Positions 1 through 8,279 are shown, counted from the first letter of the stretch. The stretch: 13,892 nt of DNA from CAZAKO01 sp964546145 (GCA_964546145.1 CAZJIU010000062.1:1-13892); one strand, 5' to 3'. Numbers and translations are program-made. Notes: a model not told the origin generated them from the letters alone.

Positions 1-1455
1 GGAGGGTTGTTAGTTGATGATGATTCGGACAGTCTGGCGGATAATAATAGCAGTGGTGACGGTTACTATGACCTGCATCCTTATCCACCTGCTGGCACTT
101 TAATGGAATCCATAAGCGGATGGATTTATCATCATTATGGCAGCTATCTTGATTCTTCAACCTATAAAATTGAACCGTTGTATATTGATGATATAGTTGC
201 CGGTGCCGGTCCACCCCAATTGAGTGAAGTCACCAGAGCGCCCGGAGTACCAAAGTCAACGGATGCTGTGGAGGTCTCAGTCAAAGTTGTGACAAATGAT
301 GTTATCGCATCAGCAGTTGTCAGTTATTCTGTTGATGGTGGGGCATTTCAGGACGTGAATATGACCAGCACGGACGAATCAATTTATGCAGGGGAAATTC
401 CGGTACAGACTGAAGGTAGTTGGGTTGAGTATTATTTGAAAGTCACCGATTCAATGGACCAGTCTTCATTATTGCCAGCAGATACTTCGATGAAGAAATT
501 TGGTTATAAAGTTATTGACGGAGCGCTTACTATTTCTGACGTTCAATATTCGCCTTGGAAAGTTGCCGATTCACCATTTAATAACTGTATGGTATCTCTG
601 ACTGGTATAGTCACAGCTGATACAGCCGCTATGGCTTCTTATCTGGGGCTTTCTGCTATTCAGGATGCCAGTGCTCCATGGAGTGGAATTTTCCTTTGGG
701 GTGTCAGCGACCAGATCCTGAGAGGCGATGAAGTCCAGGTTTGGGGAAAAGTTGATGATTATAATGCTGATTACCATTATAAATTTGATGCCAACACTAT
801 GATACTAGTGGATTCAGTCAAAGTCCTCTCCCACGGAAATGCAGAACCTGCTCCACTCTCGGTAAGTACCGAAGCCTTGCCCAATATAGCTTCTGACGGA
901 GAAATGTATGAAGGTTGTTTAGTAGAAGTCTCCGATGTTCAGGTATCGGCAATAAATCAGTATGATTGGAGTCTGGATGACGGCAGCGGTCCCTGCCTCT
1001 TAGATGATGACATGGCAAACATGGGTGCCTGGTTTGACACCCTGTCTGTCGGAACCGAATTAAGCAGTGTCAGAGGGATTTATACTTATAGTTTTGGTAC
1101 CTACAAAATCTCCGTAAGAAATATGGCTGATGTCGGTTCGGTTGTTGGTATTGCAGATGAAATAATTACCCATCCGCTGCAATACAAGCTCAGTCAGAAC
1201 TTCCCGAATCCATTCAATCCGGAAACCCGAATCTACTTTGAAATCCCTGAGAACCAGCATGTCCAGATAATAATTTATGACCTGCGCGGTTATAGAGTTA
1301 GGACAATTACAGATCAACCATATACTCCCGGACAGTATGTCCTGAACTGGGATGGCAAAAATCAGGCTGGACGACAGGTTGCCAGTGGTGTCTATATTCT
1401 CAGAATGAAAGCCGGTGACTACATCGATCACAAGAAAATGATGTTGATCCGCTAG
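1..1455 (+). CDS. Secreted modular protein with C-terminal T9SS/FlgD-like sorting tail (5'-partial)
   Basis: The reading frame is open from base 1, so the N-terminus and any signal peptide lie outside the window; 484 residues are visible. The last ~94 residues (391-484) form a FlgD-Ig-like / T9SS type A sorting domain, with NFPNPFNPETRI, an IYDLRG strand, NWDGKNQAGRQVASGVY and a final basic KKMMLIR. In FCB bacteria this tail usually directs export by type IX secretion and surface attachment. Upstream is an Ig/FN3-like segment (about 68-168) and an OB-fold-like unit (about 178-378) containing QDASAPWSGIFLW and RGDEVQVWGKV. The first ~62 residues resemble the end of that unit, suggesting tandem modules. 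No catalytic site is visible, so the substrate or role is unknown. The gene ends at a strong terminator and lies just upstream of an outer-membrane operon containing a PorV-like protein. It could be an adhesin or the accessory part of an extracellular enzyme whose catalytic domain lies upstream. Confidence 0.85.
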   Translation, partial: GGLLVDDDSDSLADNNSSGDGYYDLHPYPPAGTLMESISGWIYHHYGSYLDSSTYKIEPLYIDDIVAGAGPPQLSEVTRAPGVPKSTDAVEVSVKVVTNDVIASAVVSYSVDGGAFQDVNMTSTDESIYAGEIPVQTEGSWVEYYLKVTDSMDQSSLLPADTSMKKFGYKVIDGALTISDVQYSPWKVADSPFNNCMVSLTGIVTADTAAMASYLGLSAIQDASAPWSGIFLWGVSDQILRGDEVQVWGKVDDYNADYHYKFDANTMILVDSVKVLSHGNAEPAPLSVSTEALPNIASDGEMYEGCLVEVSDVQVSAINQYDWSLDDGSGPCLLDDDMANMGAWFDTLSVGTELSSVRGIYTYSFGTYKISVRNMADVGSVVGIADEIITHPLQYKLSQNFPNPFNPETRIYFEIPENQHVQIIIYDLRGYRVRTITDQPYTPGQYVLNWDGKNQAGRQVASGVYILRMKAGDYIDHKKMMLIR

Positions 1456-1466
1456 CTATAGAAAGT

Positions 1467-1498
1467 AAGCAGGGGGGCATAAAGCTCCCCTGCTTTTT
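1467..1498 (+). terminator. Strong intrinsic terminator after the secreted-protein gene
   Basis: AGCAGGGG (1468-1475) pairs with CCCCTGCT (1487-1494). The stem is extended by A1467-T1495 outside and by G-T, G-C and C-G pairs inside, leaving a five-base ATAAA loop, and is followed by a T-run to 1498. It begins 11 bases after the stop codon of the first gene. It is the only GC-rich hairpin-plus-T-run seen in the window. The next start codon (1505) follows six bases after the T-run. Confidence 0.93.
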
Positions 1499-1504
1499 CA
1501 GACC

Positions 1505-3070
1505 ATGATTAGAGTGCCGTTTAAAACTTTGAAAATATTCCCACTGTTTCTGATTTTTATCCTGATCTGGCTGCTTATATCCTGCGATGGTATCAAAAAT
1601 CCATTTCTGGAAAAGCTGGATAATAAGGAAAACAGAAATATACCGCCGGAAACATACTTCTTTATCTTTTTTAACACCGATACAACCTACGGTCAGGATA
1701 CAACCTGGATTAGTGATCAGGCAGTTATCACGAAAGATACTGTCATCAGTTCACTGGATACAACCGCCAGTCGCCAGAAAATCTACTGGTGGGGTGAAGA
1801 TCAGGACGGAGAGGTAATCGGTTATTATTACCAGTGGAGTTATATGACGGAACCGGCGTTTACTGTTGCCGAAGCCGGGACATTTTACGTTCCGATCCGG
1901 CAGAAATACGACCGGTTTGAATTTTTCGTACAGGCTGTCGATAATGACAGTATGATTGATCCGTCACCAGCCAGAATGAGTTTCCCGGTTTATAATTCCA
2001 ATCCCAATATTGATTTCCGGCTTAATAGCAACCCAAGTGCACCTGCAGGGCATCCCAACGTGACTGCCGTAACATTTCCGCATAGAACGTTTATCTGGGA
2101 TGCCACTGATCCTGATGGGAATGAAACAATAGTTGCCATTCACTGGGCATTAGATGACACCAGTTCCTGGCATGTAATTAACAAAGAGAACAATTACCTG
2201 ACTGATCAGGTTACAATAACTTCCGATAATTGTCTGGTTGAGGGGTACCATAAGTTTTTCGTGAAAGCGGTAGATATAGCCGGCGCCCAAAGCAAGACAA
2301 TCATGTTTCCCGATTCGCTGGATGACGAAGTTCCGAACCGTTGGTATGTACAGGAAGCCCGCGGATCTGTTCTCCTTGTAAATGACTATGCGCAGGATCA
2401 ATCAGAATACCATGTGCAATCATTTTACGAAGATATTTTACAGGAAGTTGTTGCAGATACCTATTCAGTCTGGGAAATTGGCAGTACTACAAATAATCTC
2501 CAGAATTCACTGCCCTATACATCAACTGATATAGAAGCATATCTGGGATATTTCGATAAGGTCATCTGGTTTGCACACCTCGGCAGTCCGCACATCTCAG
2601 AAGCTGGATTGAGTATAACAAAATATGTGAAAAACGGCGGAAAAATCTTCATTACTAACGGCAACGAAGAGATCCCGGACACGACCTGGACTTTCACAAA
2701 TATCGACTCCGTTTACCGGTTGAATCCTGGCGGACGATTACTACCGGGGATTGATATCAATGCCCATTTTGGCGATAACGATAAGTTGAATCGTGACCTG
2801 ACCCTCAATAATGACCAGCTAATCGGCAACCGCGTCTCCGCGCTTGTCGCCGGGAATGAAGAGGGCGTAGATGATATCTATACGATGCAACACCCTGATA
2901 GTACATCCGTTTCTGTGCCATATTTGGGTACTCCTTCGGTCTGTGTGCGTTATAAACCCAGCTATATTGAAGGTATGAGTATCTATTTTTCACTACCGTT
3001 ACATTATTGTAATGGTTATAACAATGTAAAAGACCTGTTGGATCATATACTGAATGTTGAGTTTAAATAA
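1505..3070 (+). CDS. Large outer-membrane-type lipoprotein, Ig-like repeats plus Rossmann-like C-terminal domain
   Basis: This is a 521-residue protein of unrecognised family. The N-terminus has basic residues, a hydrophobic run (about 11-25) and a lipobox LISC with Cys27, so it is a predicted lipoprotein. Residues ~45-165 and ~165-270 look like two Ig/FN3-type beta-sandwich domains; the markers are WWGEDQDGEVIGYYYQWS, FVQAVDND, then WDATDPDGNE, IHWALDD and FFVKAVDIAG. The C-terminal ~230 residues look alpha/beta: SVLLVNDY opens the first strand, FDKVIWFAH the next, and SITKYVKNGGKIFITNG resembles a glutamine-amidotransferase/ThuA-like Rossmann fold, with a final helix near 507-517. No catalytic Cys-His-Glu triad was recognised, so a binding role is as likely as an enzymatic one. 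It is first in a four-gene overlapping cluster. The ATG at 1505 has no Shine-Dalgarno and sits just after a terminator; GTG 1514 or TTG 1529 are possible alternatives that keep the lipobox. Confidence 0.85.
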   Translation: MIRVPFKTLKIFPLFLIFILIWLLISCDGIKNPFLEKLDNKENRNIPPETYFFIFFNTDTTYGQDTTWISDQAVITKDTVISSLDTTASRQKIYWWGEDQDGEVIGYYYQWSYMTEPAFTVAEAGTFYVPIRQKYDRFEFFVQAVDNDSMIDPSPARMSFPVYNSNPNIDFRLNSNPSAPAGHPNVTAVTFPHRTFIWDATDPDGNETIVAIHWALDDTSSWHVINKENNYLTDQVTITSDNCLVEGYHKFFVKAVDIAGAQSKTIMFPDSLDDEVPNRWYVQEARGSVLLVNDYAQDQSEYHVQSFYEDILQEVVADTYSVWEIGSTTNNLQNSLPYTSTDIEAYLGYFDKVIWFAHLGSPHISEAGLSITKYVKNGGKIFITNGNEEIPDTTWTFTNIDSVYRLNPGGRLLPGIDINAHFGDNDKLNRDLTLNNDQLIGNRVSALVAGNEEGVDDIYTMQHPDSTSVSVPYLGTPSVCVRYKPSYIEGMSIYFSLPLHYCNGYNNVKDLLDHILNVEFK

Positions 3071-5819
3071 CGTGCTACGAAAAATCGTATTGATTACAGT
3101 TATTCTGAGTATTGTGCTTGTATATGCACAAAGCGGAAACGGTACTATTTCTGGGCGTGTTATTGAAAAGAAAAGTGGAACGGGTTTACCGGGCGCCAAT
3201 ATTCTCGTAAAAGGAACCTATTATGGAACTGCCACCGATATGGACGGCAATTTTGAAATTCGGAATATTTCACAGGGCAGTTATGACCTCGAAGTCACCA
3301 TGATCGGTTATAAAGTTCATCTGCAAGCCGGTGTCAATGTCCGAAAAGATGAAACAATCCGTTTGAATATTGAAATGGAAGAGACAGTCCTGGCAATCGG
3401 GCAGGAAGTAGTAGTTGTTGGTGAAAAACCGATTTTACAGGTAGATCAAACATCATCTTCGATCCGGTTTTCAAAGGAAGAATTATCCGGTAAGATAGCC
3501 GAGAGTGTCACGGATATTATTGCCGAACAGGTTGGTGTTGTTGAATCCGACAATGAAATCCACATTCGCGGCGGCCGGGTTGATGAAAGTCAGTTCATCG
3601 TCGATGGACTCTCATTGAAAGATCCTCTTTCGGGTACAGCCAACAATCTGTATGTCAATCCGAATGCGATTTCCGAATTGGAGTTTATTTCCGGTGGATT
3701 CAATGCCGAATACGGGCAGGCTATGTCAGGCATTATAGATGTCAAATTGAAGGAAGGGAATGACCAATACGAAGGCAGTCTAACTTACAAAACCGATCAT
3801 ATTAGTTCATTGATTAAAGGATTTAATACTAATATTGCCGAATTTACCCTGGGTGGTTCTGAACCAACGACTTCGGTTTTATTAAATCATTTAGGACTCG
3901 ATATTCCCGGGGATTTATACTTTTTCATAAGCGGTTATATGAACATCACCGATACGTATTTACCAATTGCTTCTGAATTCTATCCGAAAGAAGACTGGCA
4001 GGAAAAATATGCCGCCCGTGGAGACAATAGCTGGAGCTGGATGAGCAAACTGACTTGGAAAATAACACCTAAACATAAATTTTCGATTTCACAGAATAAT
4101 TCACTGAATATCAATCCGGGATATTTTTCATCATCCTGGGGCTATGAAGATGAGTATCAATATATCCTAAAAAATTATCTGACTGTTACCAAAGGTTCCA
4201 ACGTCACTAACCTGATCTGGAATCATACGCTTTCTTCCCGGATGTTTTATGAAGTCAATTTTGGAAAATACCTGACCTATGAACATGCCGCTGTTCAGAA
4301 TAAATGGTGGTACGAATATTCTGAGGCGCTTGATTTGTATCCGGTGGAATATTCGCCTTTAAATTCTGACGGTGATATTCGAATCTATCAGGGAGATGAA
4401 TACTGGGATAGTGGCGATGATCCCGACTGGTATGATTATTACAGCGATACTTGGTCACTGGATTTTGATCTCAGTTATATTCCGTCTTCAAGGCATTCAT
4501 TTAAAGCCGGTTTCGAGTCGAAATATACCGAAATGCAGGTTATTGATATATACAATCCCTGGGTTGGAACAAGTGGTTTGGGTGAATCCTGGGATATGTA
4601 TAAAGTATACCCGATTCATGGAGCTTTTTATGCCCAGGATCGAATTGTATTTGAAGGAATGATTGTCAATGCCGGGTTTCGTTATGATTATTGGTTCCCT
4701 GGCAAATATATCGAAGATGCTATAGCTAATAAGGATTTATTGACGATCACCAATGTCGGTCGTGAATTATTTCAGGAAGAGACTTTTAATATATTTGGTC
4801 ATCGTGTTAAAGGGCATTTTTCACCCCGTCTTGGAATTTCTCACCCGGTCACCGATAACGATGTGCTCTATTTTAATTATGGGCACTTTTCACAATTGCC
4901 GACCTTCAAATATGTATATGCAAAATTAAACAGCACCGCCGAGGCGACATACAATTTAATCGGTAATCCAAATCTGAATCCCAAAACCACCGTTTCCTAT
5001 GAACTGGGAATCAAACACAAATTCAATGAAAACAGCGCGATTGAGTTTAAGGCATATTATAAAGATATGTTTGACTATGAGACATCGCAGAGTATCACGG
5101 CTACAAATCCGAAGTTAGGTCGCTATAGTTTGCTTATGTATGTCAACATGGATTATGCGCGAGCCAGGGGTCTTGAATTAATCTTTCGCCAGCGCTATGG
5201 GCGTTATTTTACCGGTGATTTGAACGCCTCTTATTCGATTACGACTGGCAAGAGTTCCACGCCCAATGACAACCTGCTGGTTGCAGCCGGATTGATTAAT
5301 GACAAGCCGATCGGGGAAAATTATCTTAAGTGGGACCAGCCAGTCAGTATTAGTGGAAATTTAAGGATTAAGGTCTATAAGGATACCCCACCAAGGCTTT
5401 TTGGATTTAGAATGCCCAACAACTGGGGAACGACAATTCACTTTGAGTTCGAATCCGGTAAGCGATATACGTCGAGTACCGTACTAGATTCAGTATACTC
5501 TGATGGTCAATTATACTTGATTGGGGTATCCAATACCGACAGACCTTATTCCGAAATTGGTGATTATATTAGCCAGGTAGATATCAAACTCAATAAACAG
5601 ATTTTTGAGAAAAACCACCAATACCTGGATCTATTCTTCGAAGTCAGAAATATATTCGATACGAAGATTCCAGCCTATCTCAACCCATTCACCGGTGAGG
5701 CTTATGATTCGGGTGAGCCGGTTAGTTATAGTTACGCGAACAGTCTGAATCCGAATTATGATCCCAGTCGTTATAAACAACCAAGAACATTTATTTGCGG
5801 ATTTTCATACGGATTTTAA
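3054..5819 (+). CDS. TonB-dependent outer-membrane receptor with carboxypeptidase-regulatory-like domain
   Basis: This 921-residue receptor would move a ligand across the outer membrane using TonB/ExbBD energy. A signal peptide ends near AQS (25-27). Residues ~31-110 are a CarboxypepD_reg-like beta-sandwich (SGRVIEKKSGTGLPGANI, MDGNFEI). EVVVVG (118-123) resembles the TonB box of SusC-type receptors. The plug domain spans ~130-235, with IRGGRVDESQFIVDG at 171-185 and GGFNAEYGQAMSGIIDV at 214-230. The rest is a 22-strand-type barrel with alternating aromatic strands, ending in the C-terminal phenylalanine typical of Bam substrates. An acidic, aromatic loop near residues 440-466 (DEYWDSGDDPDWYDYYSD) may be extracellular. 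The start overlaps the upstream gene by 17 bases; TTG 3057 and GTG 3072 are possible alternatives. No SusD gene is adjacent; its immediate partners are a lipoprotein upstream and a PorV-like barrel downstream. The ligand cannot be read from sequence. Confidence 0.95.
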   Translation: MLSLNNVLRKIVLITVILSIVLVYAQSGNGTISGRVIEKKSGTGLPGANILVKGTYYGTATDMDGNFEIRNISQGSYDLEVTMIGYKVHLQAGVNVRKDETIRLNIEMEETVLAIGQEVVVVGEKPILQVDQTSSSIRFSKEELSGKIAESVTDIIAEQVGVVESDNEIHIRGGRVDESQFIVDGLSLKDPLSGTANNLYVNPNAISELEFISGGFNAEYGQAMSGIIDVKLKEGNDQYEGSLTYKTDHISSLIKGFNTNIAEFTLGGSEPTTSVLLNHLGLDIPGDLYFFISGYMNITDTYLPIASEFYPKEDWQEKYAARGDNSWSWMSKLTWKITPKHKFSISQNNSLNINPGYFSSSWGYEDEYQYILKNYLTVTKGSNVTNLIWNHTLSSRMFYEVNFGKYLTYEHAAVQNKWWYEYSEALDLYPVEYSPLNSDGDIRIYQGDEYWDSGDDPDWYDYYSDTWSLDFDLSYIPSSRHSFKAGFESKYTEMQVIDIYNPWVGTSGLGESWDMYKVYPIHGAFYAQDRIVFEGMIVNAGFRYDYWFPGKYIEDAIANKDLLTITNVGRELFQEETFNIFGHRVKGHFSPRLGISHPVTDNDVLYFNYGHFSQLPTFKYVYAKLNSTAEATYNLIGNPNLNPKTTVSYELGIKHKFNENSAIEFKAYYKDMFDYETSQSITATNPKLGRYSLLMYVNMDYARARGLELIFRQRYGRYFTGDLNASYSITTGKSSTPNDNLLVAAGLINDKPIGENYLKWDQPVSISGNLRIKVYKDTPPRLFGFRMPNNWGTTIHFEFESGKRYTSSTVLDSVYSDGQLYLIGVSNTDRPYSEIGDYISQVDIKLNKQIFEKNHQYLDLFFEVRNIFDTKIPAYLNPFTGEAYDSGEPVSYSYANSLNPNYDPSRYKQPRTFICGFSYGF

Positions 5820-6826
5820 TGAAGAAGAACTACTCCACATTGTTCAGCCTGCTATTACTGGTTACAATAACCAGGGCTGATATTTCTCTTTTTAATGTGC
5901 TTGGCGGTCAGCGGGCTGGGACCTCAGTTTTTACATTTTTGAAAATCGGCGTTGGTGCGCGGGCTTTGGGTATGGGAAACGCTGCTGTAACATTGTCTCA
6001 AGATGCCAGTTCCATTTACTGGAATCCGGCAGCGACGGCGCAAGTCGGCTGCTGTGATTTAACGGTTATTCAGCTGAACTGGTTTGCCGACATCAAATAT
6101 AGCTATGTTGGGTATATTCAAAAAATGTCGAAGAATGTCTTTTTGGGATTCAGCGCCGGTGCTTTGTACATGGATCCGATAGAGATTACTACCGAATACG
6201 AACCCTATGGATCTGGCGAATATTATAACTTTGGCGATTTGTTTCTCGGGGCAACCTTTTCCCACAAAATGACCGATCGCTTTTCCTATGGAATAACACT
6301 CAAGTATATTCAGGAAAACCTTGCTGAATTGGTAATGAACAACGTTCTCATGGATTTGGGGACGTTTTATTGGACCGGTTTTAAGTCGCTACGTTTCTGT
6401 GTTTCACTGGTAAATTTTGGTGCTCAAAGCCGACCGGGCGGTACATTTACGAAACCATTGCAGGAGGGAGGCGAGATAGAATCCAAATACACACTGTTCT
6501 CTCCGCCGACGGAATTCAGGATTGGTTCGGCAATCGATCTGTTTGAAACAACCAAACGCAAGACGCTGGTATCGGTTCAATTGAATCACCCGGTTGATAA
6601 TGCGGAAAACCTGGTCGCCGGTATCGAACAAAATTTCTACGATATAATCGCGCTACGGGCAGGCATCTTAACCAATCAATCGGAGCGATCGTTTTCGCTA
6701 GGCGGCGGCATGAAGTTTAATATCGGAGGATGGAGTTTGGCTGTCGATTACGCCTGGTCTGATTTCGGGATTCTCGGTGATATCCATAACTTTCAGATTT
6801 CATTTAAATTCGATGGAAAAAAATAA
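5819..6826 (+). CDS. PorV/PorQ-family (UPF0164-like) outer-membrane beta-barrel protein
   Basis: This 335-residue predicted outer-membrane protein has an N-terminal signal (about 1-20, ending TRA). Its diagnostic stretch is residues ~45-71: VGARALGMGNAAV followed by DASSIYWNPAA, the signature shared by PorV, PorQ and FadL-related barrels. The remainder shows amphipathic strands with tyrosine/phenylalanine ends (for example FSYGITLKYIQENLAELV and WSLAVDYAWSDFG). In T9SS bacteria PorV shuttles cargo to the cell-surface sortase, while other members have unknown roles. The ATG at 5819 overlaps the receptor stop codon in a TAATG arrangement, so I chose it over an upstream in-frame ATG at 5795 that would precede the natural signal peptide with eight extra residues. 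This junction suggests coupled translation and a stoichiometric relation to the receptor. Whether it is a true secretion component or a dedicated partner of this operon is not decidable here. Confidence 0.9.
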   Translation: MKKNYSTLFSLLLLVTITRADISLFNVLGGQRAGTSVFTFLKIGVGARALGMGNAAVTLSQDASSIYWNPAATAQVGCCDLTVIQLNWFADIKYSYVGYIQKMSKNVFLGFSAGALYMDPIEITTEYEPYGSGEYYNFGDLFLGATFSHKMTDRFSYGITLKYIQENLAELVMNNVLMDLGTFYWTGFKSLRFCVSLVNFGAQSRPGGTFTKPLQEGGEIESKYTLFSPPTEFRIGSAIDLFETTKRKTLVSVQLNHPVDNAENLVAGIEQNFYDIIALRAGILTNQSERSFSLGGGMKFNIGGWSLAVDYAWSDFGILGDIHNFQISFKFDGKK

Positions 6827-8195
6827 AACTATAGCAATAATATTCCTGCTGATTGTTCTCGGTTGCAGCTGTTCTTATGAACGAATCAGTATGCCCGATT
6901 CCAGCGGTTCCAACATTATCTACAATACCGGCGAAGAACGTTATATTCAGGTCAACCCGGAGTGGGGCGGAAGCGAATGGAACTTCTCCAATCCCTTGGA
7001 TATGTTTATTTCCGTTGATGGCTATATTTTTGTAGCAGATAGCGGAAATTCACGGGTAGTCGTAATGGCAAAATCCGGTGATATCATTACAAGTGATGAT
7101 TTCGGAAACGATTTCAGCGATCTTCGGTCAATTCCGGGAGCCGATGAAAGCGCTCCGATCAGTCCGGTTGGACTTTGTATTGATTCGAAACTGAATCTCT
7201 TTGTGGTGGATAATTCCAAACATGTTTATGTTTGGAATCAATATATCAATAATGTCCGGAACAGCAATCCCGATAGCGCTGATTCTATTGCTACTTCGGT
7301 TACATATATTAATTATGATACAAATGATGAAATTGTATTAACGCCTTCGGAATTTTATTTGTCGGTTATCTATGAGGAAAATGGATATACACTTAAGGAT
7401 GCTGAGTTTGTCTATGACGAGGCGAAACTGGATAGTATTTATAAACCGCATATTTTCTATTCTGAACAACTCAAGAGTGAAGCCGAATTCGTCAGTGTCG
7501 TAGCGGCTCCCTTTGGGGATGAACAACTTTATGTTTGCGACCGGTTGAATCAACGCATCGTTTCACTATATATTGGTCGTTCCAGTTATATAAAAATGCG
7601 CAACGGCAATACGCTCTGGCAGCACCGCGGATATTATTATTACAATGTCGCTTCAGCAGGAACGGGCGTTGGAACTGTGAACGATCCGAAGGGAATTACT
7701 GTTGATGAAAGTGGAAATATTTATTATACCCAAACGGGCGAAAATTTTAGTTTCCACAAAATATCCTATGCATCATCATCCGGCTGGGGCGCCGGTTTTG
7801 CGCTGGATAAAAATGAAATCATGGATCTCTATCGCTTTAACCGCTTATTCGACGTTGCAACCGATGGCGACGGCAATATTTTTGTGGTTGATAATGGTGC
7901 CAACGAAGTCCAGGTCTATAACAGCGACGGCGAATATATCCGAAAAGCCGGAACCCGCTATGTTCAGATTGATACGACACTTGTTGATTCGGTAATGATT
8001 GATGACATATTAACTGCTGTCGAAAATGATACCATCATCGCCCATGAGTATAGTGATGTATTATCATCTCCTAAAAGTGTTGCGGTTGATGATGACGATG
8101 TTGTGTATATTATCGATTCCGGGCATAATCGTATTTTGCGGTATCAACTCTCTACCGGACTCGATATTGATCTCGAAGACGAGTTGGGACGATAA
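6813..8195 (+). CDS. NHL-repeat beta-propeller lipoprotein
   Basis: This 460-residue protein has a short N-terminal hydrophobic segment (7-16) and lipobox VLGC with Cys18 (a second Cys at 20), so it is a predicted lipoprotein. The body has about six NHL-type blades near residues 58-88, 115-142, 224-255, 288-317, 345-372 and 415-447. They are marked by recurring strands such as GYIFVADSGNSRVVVM, LNLFVVDNSKHVYVW, GNIFVVDNGANEVQVY and VVYIIDSGHNRILRY. An ~80-residue non-repeat insertion separates blades two and three (about 143-222), and a shorter one precedes the last blade. NHL propellers generally bind proteins, glycans or peptides, and no enzyme motif is visible. It is the last gene of the envelope cluster: the ATG at 6813 overlaps the preceding stop by 14 bases. 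I rejected an in-frame start at 6777 because it puts 12 residues ahead of the lipoprotein signal. Confidence 0.88.
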   Translation: MEKNKTIAIIFLLIVLGCSCSYERISMPDSSGSNIIYNTGEERYIQVNPEWGGSEWNFSNPLDMFISVDGYIFVADSGNSRVVVMAKSGDIITSDDFGNDFSDLRSIPGADESAPISPVGLCIDSKLNLFVVDNSKHVYVWNQYINNVRNSNPDSADSIATSVTYINYDTNDEIVLTPSEFYLSVIYEENGYTLKDAEFVYDEAKLDSIYKPHIFYSEQLKSEAEFVSVVAAPFGDEQLYVCDRLNQRIVSLYIGRSSYIKMRNGNTLWQHRGYYYYNVASAGTGVGTVNDPKGITVDESGNIYYTQTGENFSFHKISYASSSGWGAGFALDKNEIMDLYRFNRLFDVATDGDGNIFVVDNGANEVQVYNSDGEYIRKAGTRYVQIDTTLVDSVMIDDILTAVENDTIIAHEYSDVLSSPKSVAVDDDDVVYIIDSGHNRILRYQLSTGLDIDLEDELGR

Positions 8196-8230
8196 TTCTC
8201 AAGTGTTATATAAGTTTTTTTGATTAATAT

Positions 8231-8256
8231 AAAAAAGACCAGTAGTATTAACTACT
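8231..8256 (-). terminator. Weak candidate terminator for mgtE
   Basis: Read on the minus strand, AGTAGT (8256-8251) can pair with ACTACT (8246-8241) around a four-base loop. This is followed by GGTC and six T residues (8236-8231). The stem is only six pairs and AT-rich, so strength is doubtful. The same hairpin also lies downstream of the plus-strand operon end at 8195, but without a T-run on that side. No better termination signal was seen in the 84-base convergent gap. Confidence 0.4.
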
Positions 8257-8279
8257 TATCCAAGAAAATTGAGATAGCC

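Noticed and set aside
5795..5818. Upstream in-frame ATG for the PorV-like protein
   Set aside because: It adds eight residues before a normal signal peptide; the TAATG junction at 5817-5821 is the natural start.
6777..6812. Upstream in-frame start for the NHL lipoprotein
   Set aside because: It would place 12 extra residues ahead of a typical short lipoprotein signal; the ATG at 6813 fits better.
8204..8221. TTATATAA palindrome followed by seven T residues after the envelope operon
   Set aside because: The palindrome has no loop and only A-T pairs, so it cannot form a credible terminator hairpin.
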